Shown here in pieces: positions 31,923 through 42,030 of a stretch of 64,000 nucleotides of DNA (its first letter is position 1; each line of letters starts with the position of its first letter). The notes beneath the pieces were generated by a model. It was not told the DNA's origin. It did not search any database and saw nothing but the letters and a program-made list of their open reading frames with translations. The translations under genes were made by a program, and so were the position numbers. This DNA is from Platynereis dumerilii (lineage: Eukaryota; Annelida; Polychaeta; Phyllodocida; Nereididae), in NCBI GenBank assembly GCA_026936325.1, contig JAPTHN010000012.1:43472537-43536536 (forward strand). The letters are read 5' to 3'.

Positions 31923-32073
31923 GTGAGTATTAAGTCTCACACCTCCTTACACCTGACTCTGGTTTGTTTTGGTTTACTTCCTCTGTCCTTTGCCAGGTCA
32001 GGTTCTGGTATCTCAACACTTTGTAATGCATCAGACAATGTTATCTTTTATCTTGTAATTTCATATGTAATAT

Positions 32074-32367
32074 CATAGAAATACATAGAACGGACATGAA
32101 GCTGTATGATGCCACCTCGAGAGGAGGTCACCAAATCCGCCATATTGGAACTGCCTTGAGACATGACGTCATTGTGACGTCACAGCAGGAGCAACAAGAT
32201 GTTGTGTTTGGTTGATTGTGACGTGACATGATGCCATTGTTACTAGTGACGTCACTATTATTGGTGACGTCACGGTTACCAAAAGCCAGGCTGCCAGGCA
32301 GTTCCAAGATGGTGGATTTGGTTTCTTCATCTGCTAGAGCCTCATGTCCGTTCTATGTATTTCTATG
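32074..32367. mobile_element. MITE 20 bases from the gene C exon 2 donor (8-bp duplication)
   Basis: The ends CATAGAAATACATAGAACGG and complement match the element at 27117-27320. TGTAATAT flanks it at 32066-32073 and 32368-32375. The interior holds several exact TGACGTCA words (about 32165, 32175, 32250, 32268). The element's right side lies 20 bases inside intron 2 from the exon 2 border at 32388. Confidence 0.85.
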
Positions 32368-32387
32368 TGTAATATACATGTGATTAC

Positions 32388-32692
32388 CTGAATGTAATGT
32401 CTTGCCTTTCCATCTGTCCGACAATTGCTTCTCCATTTCTGATCAAGCAGCTTACAGGTTGATGATTGTTTAACATAGTCAACTGATCGACATTCTGAAC
32501 TTGATGCACATTCGCTCAGACAATGGATAGCCGACAAGCCTTCCATCGAAGCAACTATTCCTGCAGATGTAGTAAAGGACTTCATGCCACTGTCACACGT
32601 TCTTGCGTATTTTTTGAAAACAATCGAAGAGTTTCCCGATGTTGAAAGAGCAGTGCTCAATACAGTCAGGATGTGAAATATTTGTACATGAT
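32388..32692 (-). CDS. Gene C exon 2 (exon 1 likely at 39187-39184): PAN/apple-like domain
   Basis: The acceptor TATTGCAG lies at 32700-32693 and the donor GTAATC at 32387-32382. Joined to an ATGG exon, the frame gives Met-Asp-His-Val-Gln-Ile-Phe-His-Ile-Leu-Thr-Val-Leu-Ser, a signal peptide, then the six-Cys PAN-like domain (Cys-Asp-Ser-Gly-Met; His-Cys-x3-Cys; Glu-Cys; Thr-Cys-Lys-Leu; Ser-Asn-Cys-Arg). The best exon 1 is ATGG-GTAAGT read on the minus strand at 39187-39184, about 6.5 kb upstream, across a large block of nested elements. Exons 2 and 3 join in phase 0 into a 196-residue product. That exon 1 rests on pattern alone. Confidence 0.75.
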
Positions 32693-33740
32693 CTGCAATA
32701 AGACAGCCAAGATTACAAAGGTATACAAAGAGTAAAGTAATATTTTAAAAAGTATGTTAAATCTGCTTCACTGTTCTGCACCTAATAATAGTATAGCCGC
32801 AGTTGCAATTGTAAAATGAAAAGTGCTTACAGAAATGCTCTTGGCATGTTAATATTTATGACTCATATGTGGGGTCATTACATATGACCTACTTGAAAAT
32901 ATTTCAAATAGAAGCTATTGTCAAAAATATCTGAAAATTGAATATTTAAATTCGACAGATTTACCTCCAGTTGTACTGCAAATGGCTAAATAATATACAT
33001 TTCAGCAAATTATCCTAAATTTAGAATCAAGGGCCCTTACTGTTGGGGAAAATATCTATCGGTGATGGGACACAGTGGGTTTTAAGCGCCATAAAGTGCA
33101 AAAAATTCTAATGGCATGACACCAACTGGACATAGTGCACAAGGACATGAAGAATACATAACTGAAAACTAGAAAAAAATCTGTTGGGACTTTTTTGAAA
33201 AACACATTTTTAGGCTGCAGCCATTTTTTAATGTGATCAACTCCATTAAAATGGTTCGAAAATGCATCAAAACAAAGTTTAATGGCATGAAACCTGCTCA
33301 ATAATGCCACTAGGATATGCATATTAGGGTAACCCTAAAATGCACAGTAAAAAAAAAGTTTCAATTTTTGGCAGGCCACCCTCTCAAATCATGCCTATTA
33401 TGAAAAAAATGCTGTGTGTAAATTTTCATGCAGATCGGTTAATATTTAGAGGTGCCCCCCGGCCCATGAAGTTTTGATATTTTAAGCATTATTCTCTACT
33501 TTCTCAAAGTCATGGTTCTCTGTTATTCAGCCAAATCAAGATGAACAGTTGTATAAATAGGATGGCTGGACATGCCTTGAAAAGAGTTTCATTTTGAATA
33601 CAAACATGGATGGTTTGAGATGTTTTGTCATAATTTTCTGATATTATGAATACTTGTTTGGGCATTTGCTGAAGAGCGTCATTATGTCCCTACTGAAGAA
33701 ATTATGATCTAATAACTTCGATGGTGTCGCAATGAAATTA

Positions 33741-34722
33741 GGGTCATTCTCAAATTTCGGGACAATTTGCATCACTCTAGCTCCCTGACATTAATTTGAA
33801 TGCGATTAATATCTGAAGCATCACTTTGCATCTGTTATTCATATTTCTATTTAGGACCACTGCATTTGGAACAAAAAGTTATTCATTAGACCTTTTTTTT
33901 GTGCATTATGTATAGGAATTCGTGCAAAATCAATGGTTTTTCCCTGTCACTGGACCTGACATGACAAAATCAAGTGTTTATTTTCCTCCTAATGCACCAT
34001 TATATTCAAAGTTTCTTTGCACAATTCATGAGAATATAACTTTGAATTTATATTCAGTTCACATTCAAATTTTTTTTGGTCTTATTTCATTGATTAAATT
34101 GATACAATAAACATGTCACTAATTTTTTGTAAATTTTTTTGTCCACTCCGTTACTTGCCATAGCTCGGATCGTTATTCTTTTTTATGAGCTATTTTCAAT
34201 GAATATCATCAGACGCATGTGCGCAATAGTACCACTATCTTTGCAGACTTCATAAAACATGTATTCAATAAATTAAGACAAAATATTCATAGAAAATGTT
34301 TTTGGTCTCACCAAAATGTCCCCTCCGTTTCCTTCATTTCCAAGCTTACCAAATGATAGTTTTAAAGAGTGATTTCATGTATGTATTGCTGAGTGTGACA
34401 GCTTTTAATAGTCTGCAATTATTTTATTTTATCTCCAGAATAAAAAGCAATAATGAGCGAAAAGCAAAAATTGTTCCCCTCCGTCACTGTCAACTCCGTT
34501 ACCAGATCAAAATAAGAAATCGACATTTGGACCAAAAAATCTACTGATATGAGATTAAGTACTTCTGAAAATAATAGTAACACCAATATTTTATTGTTTT
34601 TCCTTTTGTTGTTGTTCCTGCAGTCAATTTTTTACATCAAAATTCCCCTCCGTTACCACATTGTCCCCTCCGTTACAGGACATTTTTGCTATACCCTTTG
34701 TCCCGAAATTTGAGAATGGCCC
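33741..34722. mobile_element. 982-bp inverted-repeat element, ATTA flanks
   Basis: GGGTCATTCTCAAATTTCGG at 33741 is answered by CCGAAATTTGAGAATGGCCC ending at 34722. ATTA flanks both ends. In its right half the word CCCCTCCGTTAC or close variants occurs about six times (34139-34680). No coding region is seen. Confidence 0.7.
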
Positions 34723-36319
34723 ATTAGTATTTACACCAATATTTATAATTCCACCCTAGCCATGCAACTAAATGTTGAGAATATTTCCTGAAAAGAAATG
34801 ATGTGAGAAAAGTGATGTATGCAATCTATGCTTCACAAGGTCTGGTTTAGAATTATTCCTTCCAGGTGGAATCCTTTGATGTTATCTCAAAAATTCAAAA
34901 TTTTCAGTGGAATAACCAAATACCTGGTCTCAGGATGGGTGAAAAAGGGCCATAGACCATCCAAGTTGGTATTAAAAATGAAAGTCTCATTTAGCCCTGT
35001 TCAATGAGCCTAATCAAATTGTTATATGAGTTGAAGTGGCTAAGTTATACAATACCGCGAATCGGCGAAAGTGCCAAATATTGAATAAAATGTGAGTATT
35101 TCAAAGCCCGGGGGGGCACCTCTAAACATTTGACCGATTTAAATGAAACTTTTCACAGTTAGTTTCTTCCATAAAAGGCACAAATTTGAGAGGGTGGCCC
35201 GAACAAATTTTTAGGCCCACCCTAATGCAGATTGTATATCTGTTAACAGGAAAAATATCTGAAGAAATTGTTTTGAGAAAAAAACATTTTTACATGAGAA
35301 ACTTTTTGCGTTGTGATAAACTCCATAAAAAGGTAACGAAGGCATGAAAAACGTAATGATGATATGAATTCTGCAGGACATAATCAACAAGGGTATGCAT
35401 ATCACATTTCGAAATATGGGAAAAAATTCATTTTAATTATATTAGCAAAACACATATTTATGTGTCAGTTATTTCGCACCATGATAAACTCCATTTGCTC
35501 CAGACCAAAATATCAAACTTAAGTTAGTTCCTGGTACCTTCAGTAACTTTCATTTTCTAGATGATTTCTTCAATCTGTTTTAGCTTCAGCACCTTCTCAA
35601 TCTGTCCGATATCTGATGAAAGCAACTATACTGCAGACAGCTCCCAGAATGTGCTGAAGGAATGATGCTACATTGCAAACCAATGCAGAAAGGGTCAAGA
35701 AGGTGCAAGAATCGTCAGGAACAAAAGGAAGCTAAGCAAACAACATGCAGATGGTCTCCGGAAAGCACAGACAACATGCAGAAGGTCCCAAGAGAATACT
35801 AAAATATATTTTGAAGTGTAAATAACAGCTTCAGACGTGATATCTCAAGAAAAAATCTAAACTTTGCACACAAGCTATCAACAAGAATCTTTTCTCATAT
35901 TGTCAGCATTATATTGGGACATCATCCAGATAACCTAGACTATTCTTTAATCCATCCTGGACCTGGAGTGCTTCTGAACATTTCCATGTTGACCCAACAT
36001 GATCATGGGTATTCAACACTTATTTCAAACAAAATGCAAATGGCCTGGGAGTGAAAAAATCATCCTGCATCTGATACTGAGGGTATTCTGAAATGATCAA
36101 ATTTGCTTCCCCTATCCTTCCTGGTCTTGTTGGCCAAATGGATGTCCCCCAACCACTTTAATAAGTCAGAAATGGTACCTATTAAAAATGAGAATCTGGG
36201 ACCTACTTGATGTTACTGTGAGTATCAAAACATCTTACTTGATAGCAATTCAATCAATTGTGCATTTATGGAACATGATACATCTGGCACAAAGGTGTGC
36301 TGCTCCATCTTCAACAATA
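34723..36319. other. Interior of the 33-39 kb composite
   Basis: 35108-35204 is an inverted match of 33366-33462 (GAGAGGGTGGCC and GGCCACCCTCTC; GGGGCACCTCTAAA and its complement). 35222-35430 repeats the arm sub-unit. The remainder (35500-36300) shows no gene or familiar element. Confidence 0.4.
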
Positions 36320-38406
36320 CGAGGGGCGTTCAGAAAGTTCATGGCTTTTTTTTATATGGGCACTTCTATTCAATCTAGAACTGTGAATGTTTTACAGGAT
36401 AAAATTCAGCAGTTTTAGAATGGATTTCCAAAATTTTGGACAATTTGGACATTTTTAAGTCAGTCTGTGGTAGCCATGCATATCGAAAGATCAGCTAGGG
36501 TGGGGCAGGTAATACTGAGATCAAGAAAGCCAATGATTTGTGGCTGAGAGCGACCTCGCAATATCACTTGTATAAGTGAGATTTACAATAACTGACACAA
36601 GAAATATAATACTAGCTTTTAAAAATACTCCCAAGTACACCAAAAGCATTAGTTCATACACCTGACCCGTTGAAGAAAGATCAAGTTTAGTGAAAGAATT
36701 TCAGATATCCAAAGCCTTTTTTCCTCCGGTGCCTGAAACTATAGCCCCCAGTGACTAAAGTAAGGGAAAACCAGGACTTATGTAAAGCTGTATGTCACAG
36801 GAATAGCTGGGATGGATAATGCTTTCTCTTTAGGTCTCTTGTTCATACAGGTGAATCCACGCTTTGCCATAAGTCCTCATGCAGAAAAGGACAAACATCT
36901 TGCCGAGTGAATCTCTCTTGCAAAATTTGCTATGCAGGAGTGCTGTCCAGCAGGGGTTCAGTTATAAGAACACAAACATTTGGTGTGTTTGAAAGTATAT
37001 TTAGGAGCTAATATCATATTTCTTGTGTCAAATATTGTCAATCTCACTAATACAAGTGAAGTCTTTACCAGCCGCAATTCATTGGCTGTCCTTGCCTCAA
37101 TATTACCTGCCCCACCTAGCTGATCTTTCGGTTTCCATTGCAACCACAGAATGACCATTCTCCCGTAATCATCGGCTCACTTCTCGAGCTGGCTCTGCCA
37201 GTGAGCCTCAGACTCTGTTGACAGTTTTCCCTGTGGTTTTAGTGCTTGGGTGGTCCAGCCAACCAGGATGAATCTTCCAAAATAATTTTGGGATTAATCT
37301 ATGACTATGACTGAACACAACTGAACTTGTACCAACAACAGTTCTGATGTAGAACAATGAAACAAAACATACAGACAGAAAATAAGAAACTGTCATGTTA
37401 AAGTTACATAAACTGTGAAATGAGTGATGATTATTAAAGACGAACACAAAACTGTGAACAGTTCAGGTGCCTATCATCATCAGCCATGCATTTAAATTCT
37501 GATCTGATTGGTTGTTGGGTTGGAGTTAACTTCATGGACAGTGATTGACTTGGTCCAAGTTTGATATTTTCATAACGCATTTCTGTGCAAATACATGACC
37601 ACTGCTAAGTTTATGGCGGGCAGTTAGTAGGCTGCTAATCAACTATATTTCTAATTGTTATGACTCAATCTCAGACTTGCTATATTGTCACAACAACTTA
37701 ACACGCAATAGGATTCACACAGTACATTTTTATAAATATAATATAAGCTGTTTATGAAATTTGTCTAAAGTGCATATCAAGATGCCTTGGAGTATTCACC
37801 TACATAAATTTATGACACAAGATGCCCCTCCCCCTCCTGAAATTGCCTCAATGCCTCTGATGGCATCATGCATGTTACTCTCAGGAAATTATTTTACATT
37901 AAATGAGTCAAGATTCGTACACATAATGAGTTGTGTAGATCTGACAGACTGTCACTGTTCATGCTTGGAGGAATAAGCACCAGCTTCATGTAACAGCTTC
38001 AATCATACAGACTGATGCCAAACATGAGGAAACTTAAAAACAGCAAGCAGATCAACAGCCAACAGCTATAAACAGTGAGTAAAGACTGTAATTACATATT
38101 AATCTTGTTTTAAATGTAACAGCCTCTATGATTTTGCGACCACTTCCCTTCGCAGCCAATCACCTTGAAGCTCTAAAACCACACTTTTTGTGGCCCACCA
38201 GGTCAGAGGCTCACTGGCAGAGCCAGCTCGAAGTGATCCGATGATCACGCGAGAATGCAAAATGACTTAAAAATGTCTAAATTTTCCGAAATTTTGGAAA
38301 TCCGTTCCAAAACTGCTGAATTTTATCCTGTAAAAAATTCATAGTTCCACATTGAAAATAAGTGTCCATACAAAAAAAAAGCCGTGAACTTTCTGAACGC
38401 CCCTCG
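36320..38406. mobile_element. Mariner-type element, 2.09 kb, with a nested inverted-repeat insert
   Basis: The ends CGAGGGGCGTTCAGAAAGTT and AACTTTCTGAACGCCCCTCG are flanked by TA (36318-36319 and 38407-38408), as in mariner-like elements. The inverted match covers about 160 bases to 36480. After a separate insert at about 36482-37140, which has its own long arms (GAAAGATCAGCTAGG and CCTAGCTGATCTTTC), it resumes at 37163-37255 against 38150-38262 (GAGCTGGCTCTGCCAGTGAG). No transposase frame is recognisable, so it is non-autonomous. Confidence 0.75.
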
Positions 38407-38931
38407 TACGTTTACATATTAGAAACAGCATCCAAGTGCTGATAACTAGATATGTGGCAATCACATTCAGGTTTCTTTGCGGTTATAATTACTGGAAATT
38501 ATAGCACAGCAAGATGCAGTATGATTCTGACTGTGTACAAATAACATATTTGAAAATTGACCTTTTTATGGAGTTTATCACATCGCAAAAAGTTTTTCAC
38601 ATCAAAATGTATTTTCCTCAAGAAAATTCCTACAGATTTTTTCCTGTTAACAGATATGTAACCTTCATGTCCTTGTGAACAATTATATTGAGCAGATCTC
38701 CTACCACTGAAATAAATTTTGATCCTTTTTAGAACAATTTCACCGAGTTTATCACATAAAAAAATGGCTGGCATATGAAAATGTGTTTTTCTCAAAAAAT
38801 TCCCACCAGAATTTTTTCTGATTTTCAGGTATGTAATCTCCATGTGCTTGTGGACCGGACCATATCCAGCAGGTGTCATGCCATTAGAATTTTTCTAACT
38901 TTATGGCAGGTAAAACCCAGTGTGGGGATTT

Positions 38932-39840
38932 TACAGGGGCTGGTGGGCCAATTTCCCACTGCTTTTATGCCTAAACAATGGCCTGGCTGTAACTGTTCAA
39001 AATGGTAACTTGCACTATATAAATATATGCTCAAAAGTTGACATGGACAAATGACTGTTAATTAGAAGTTTAAACTGTTGCAAATGAACAGTTAACCATA
39101 TGTTAGATAAATTAAGAGCTCTATGAGCCATTACTTTGCAATAATCTACTGGTCATTGGATAAAAAAATAAACCTCAACTTACCCATTAGCAAAATAAAT
39201 GACACAGTCAACCATTTGAGAAGTTGCACAGTAGAGATAACTTGTGAATTGTGAGGATACTATCTTCTTCTTCTTGTAAAGAAGGATGCGCTACTTCTTA
39301 TCTAGGCCAAAAGAGAGATGGTAGTAGTTGTTGACTAAGCAACTAACAACTGTGTGGGCAACCAATGATTTTAAGTGCTACAAAAAACGCTATAATGACA
39401 TGATTTTCAGAAAGCCTTCGCATGCATGATAATGTGTTTATGCCTGTGGATCAATTGTGTACTCATTTACCTGGTCAATTTGTTTTCCATAATGTCTACT
39501 ATGATTCAGTGATGTAGTCGAGGCCGGGACATCCGAGGCCGAGACCAAGACAGAGTGAGTGAGTGAGTTTGTGTTTTACGCCCCATCAGCACCAGTGTGG
39601 GCTATTTAGAGGCAAAGACCAAGACAGAGGCATGAGCCTCCGAGACCAAGGCCAAGGCAATCAAAATGTGGCTCAGAGGACGAGGGCGGCCCTGGGGCCT
39701 CAATCAGTGGCCCAAAGACACCCGAGACTGTGGCAAGGCCAAGAATTTGGCATCCGAGACTGAGCCGAGGCCGAGGCCAGCCTCGAGACTTCCAACACTG
39801 ATTATGATTCTATAAAGAATCTCAGGAGGATCTCTTGAGT
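38932..39840. other. Leader region of gene C and low-complexity DNA
   Basis: The likely gene C exon 1 (ATGG) lies at 39187-39184 on the minus strand with donor GTAAGT. 39530-39790 is a loose repeat of GAGGCCGAGACCAAG-like words that gives Arg/Gln-rich open frames without meaning. Nothing else is seen. Confidence 0.45.
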
Positions 39841-39841
39841 T

Positions 39842-40130
39842 AGGGAGTTAGTTTAGTGGTTAGAGTCTTGTTACAATGCTGGGTCTTGGGTTTAGTTCCG
39901 GGGGGGGGAGGTTGGTCTAGTGGTAAGGTGTTAGGCTGCCAATCGCTGGGTCCAGGGTTCAAATCTAGCTCTTGCCGGGTCACCTGGGCCTATGTTGGAC
40001 AGCTGTTTCGATCGTTCTTCACTTCATTGCCGTGTCCTCCTCATGTCCCAAGTAGCCAACCCCGTGCACAAATACAGGACGTAAAGCCCCCATTATCAAC
40101 TCATCCATCCATCCTTGGTTCAATTCCAGC
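39842..40130 (+). mobile_element. Dimeric tRNA-derived SINE
   Basis: Two tRNA-like heads stand in tandem. The first has GTTTAGTGGTTAGAGTC and GGGTTTAGTTCC. The second, at 39910-39970, has GGTCTAGTGGTAAGGTG and GGGTTCAAATCTAG, a good A/B box pair. A body with GGACGTAAAGCCCCCATTAT follows. It is a SINE rather than a tRNA gene. Confidence 0.7.
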
Positions 40131-40194
40131 TCCAGTAGGGTCACCTTGACATACGATGTAATAACTTGAATAAGCTGGATGAAGTAACAGAGCT

Positions 40195-40635
40195 TCAAAA
40201 ATCCTGCAGGGAGCTGCAGAACTGCAGCTTCCTGCAAAATTAATTTAGAAACTGCAGAATTGGTGAAATTCTGCAGCTTTCTTCAATAAGTTTTCCATTA
40301 TGCAGAAGTGCATGAAACCTCCCAAGCTATAACTCCTACAGAATTACAGATTTTGCTGCAGAAACTTTTCAGAAAAGCTGCAGTGACAGAGGACCACCAA
40401 AAAATCTGCAGTTGCTGCAGAACCGCAGAATTCCAGCAGAATTCTTTAGGTAGCTTAATAATTTGTGAAATTCTGCAGCTTCTTATTGATTTATTTTGCT
40501 TCCTGCAGAATTCTGCAGCTACAGAACTGCAGAAAGAAATTACATACTCCTCACATGTTCAACTAAAATTGTGTTATGGCGGCAGAATTTTTTTCCTTTT
40601 TAAAAATTTAGAATGGCGCAATGCTGCAGCACCAG
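40195..40635. repeat. CTGCAG-rich region
   Basis: CTGCAG and CTGCAGAA recur more than a dozen times over about 430 bases, in both orientations because the hexamer is a palindrome, mixed with GAATTCTGCAG. It looks like an expanded short word with irregular spacing. Confidence 0.7.
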
Positions 40636-41124
40636 TCAGAAGATCCCTCCATAAAAAATTTCCATTTGCATCACTGACACCACCAATGTGAACACATTGT
40701 ATCAACATCGCCATGAACCATGAAAAATATGGCACAATTAATTTGATAAAATACACTCAGAAATTCGATTTTGTCTTGAAAACTCGACATACTGAGCACT
40801 GCTGAGGCCTGCTATATTACCAACTTGTCTAATTAATAACATGTAATTCATTCAATGTAGAATTATATGTCAGTAAAAAAATGATGGTGGTGCTATATAA
40901 GTTTGAACTCAAATTTTTTATTCAGTATGTACAGAAATGAGTCAATTAATAATTTTCAGAAAAAACAATTTTACAATGAATAAAACATTTTCTAGGCCTA
41001 TTCCAAGTTATGTTAAAAAATAACGCAGTCTAAGTTGGGGTTTTTTTTATTTTACAACGTCTATTGGCTTGTATAATATCGCATGGAGAAAACCTTTTAC
41101 ATGGCGATGACAAGTTCAAATGTA

Positions 41125-41577
41125 CACTGCCAGCCAAAAGTGTGGAAACAGTATGCTTCTTGCCTTTGCATTAATGTTACACTTAACAGCTTCTGGGTGC
41201 TTGGATTCTTATTCGATTATGTTGAAATCTACCTGTATTAGTGTGGAGACGATTATGAGAGGTAAATCGGTGAAAATAGCATTAAATTTCCTATGTTTCT
41301 CTCAAAAATAGGGGTGTGTCAAAGTGAGTAAGCCATCGCCATTGTTATTAAACAGAATGTTGTGTCCGCTTGTTTTGACCCATCCTTATTTCTCAGAGCA
41401 ACAAAGGAAATTGAATGCCATTCATACAGAGAATACCTACACAACCCACTTCCTATTTCGATATAGTTTCTTCTAATCAGATATAAGAATCCTTGCACCT
41501 ACAAGAAGCATATTTGCATGACACTAATCCAATGAATGGCAAGCAAGCTACTGTTTCCAAACTTTTGGCATACAGTG
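41125..41577. mobile_element. Tc1-type MITE, 453 bp, TA duplications
   Basis: It begins CACTGCCAGCCAAAAGTGTG and ends CAAACTTTTGGCATACAGTG, with TA on both sides. The inverted match continues through GGAAACAGTA and GCTTGCC. The CCAAAAGT-GGAAACA motif is typical of Tc1-like ends. It is non-coding. Confidence 0.8.
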
Positions 41578-42030
41578 TACATATATGCCAATTAAGGACA
41601 AGGGCTGAAGTGAACATTTAAAAAAATCCGCTCTATCACTGATTTTTATACTATCATAATTTTTTTTCCTCTTGACTGATTTAGGTGCTGCCACAGCAAA
41701 AGATCTGTCACCATATAATCTTGTCTTAGAGCGCGGTTGAACAAGCAGACGATCAAAGACTTGAACAATTTATGAAATAAAAAAATTGATCGCTATTCTA
41801 AATTTCGCTCTGGGGATTTTTTGTGGAAGAAAAAGTCATTTTGACGAAAATAAGCCAAAAATCAAATTTGGTTCAACTTTGAATAGCTACGCTGACCATG
41901 TCATAAGGATAATATTCATAAAAACGACTCTTTCAACCCTGAAAAGCCCTACTAAAAAATGTATTCATATTTCAAGCAAATTCTGGACCTCCAAAAAATT
42001 ACCCCCATGAGGTGTCTATCTCTCTTGTCT
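41578..42030. other. Intergenic DNA 3' of gene D
   Basis: AT-rich DNA with only short, unconvincing open frames. No element border is recognised. Confidence 0.4.

Larger units (their letters stand above)
33071..38924. mobile_element. Composite of nested elements bounded by long inverted repeats
   Basis: The outer ends CACAGTGGGTTTTA (33071) and TAAAACCCAGTGTG (ends 38924) are inverted and continue for about 260 bases (TTCTAATGGCATGACACC, then CATGAAG...ACATA). GGGA flanks both sides. The arm sequence has sub-repeats of about 180 bases. Further copies lie at 35222-35430 (same orientation as the left arm) and in two inverted blocks at about 38560-38920. Nested inside are the elements at 33741-34722 and 36320-38406. 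No transposase was recognised, so the outer family is unassigned. Confidence 0.55.

Noticed and set aside
39903-39975. Functional tRNA gene
   Set aside because: It has A- and B-box words, but they stand in a dimeric SINE with a body behind; the arms do not form a clear cloverleaf by eye.
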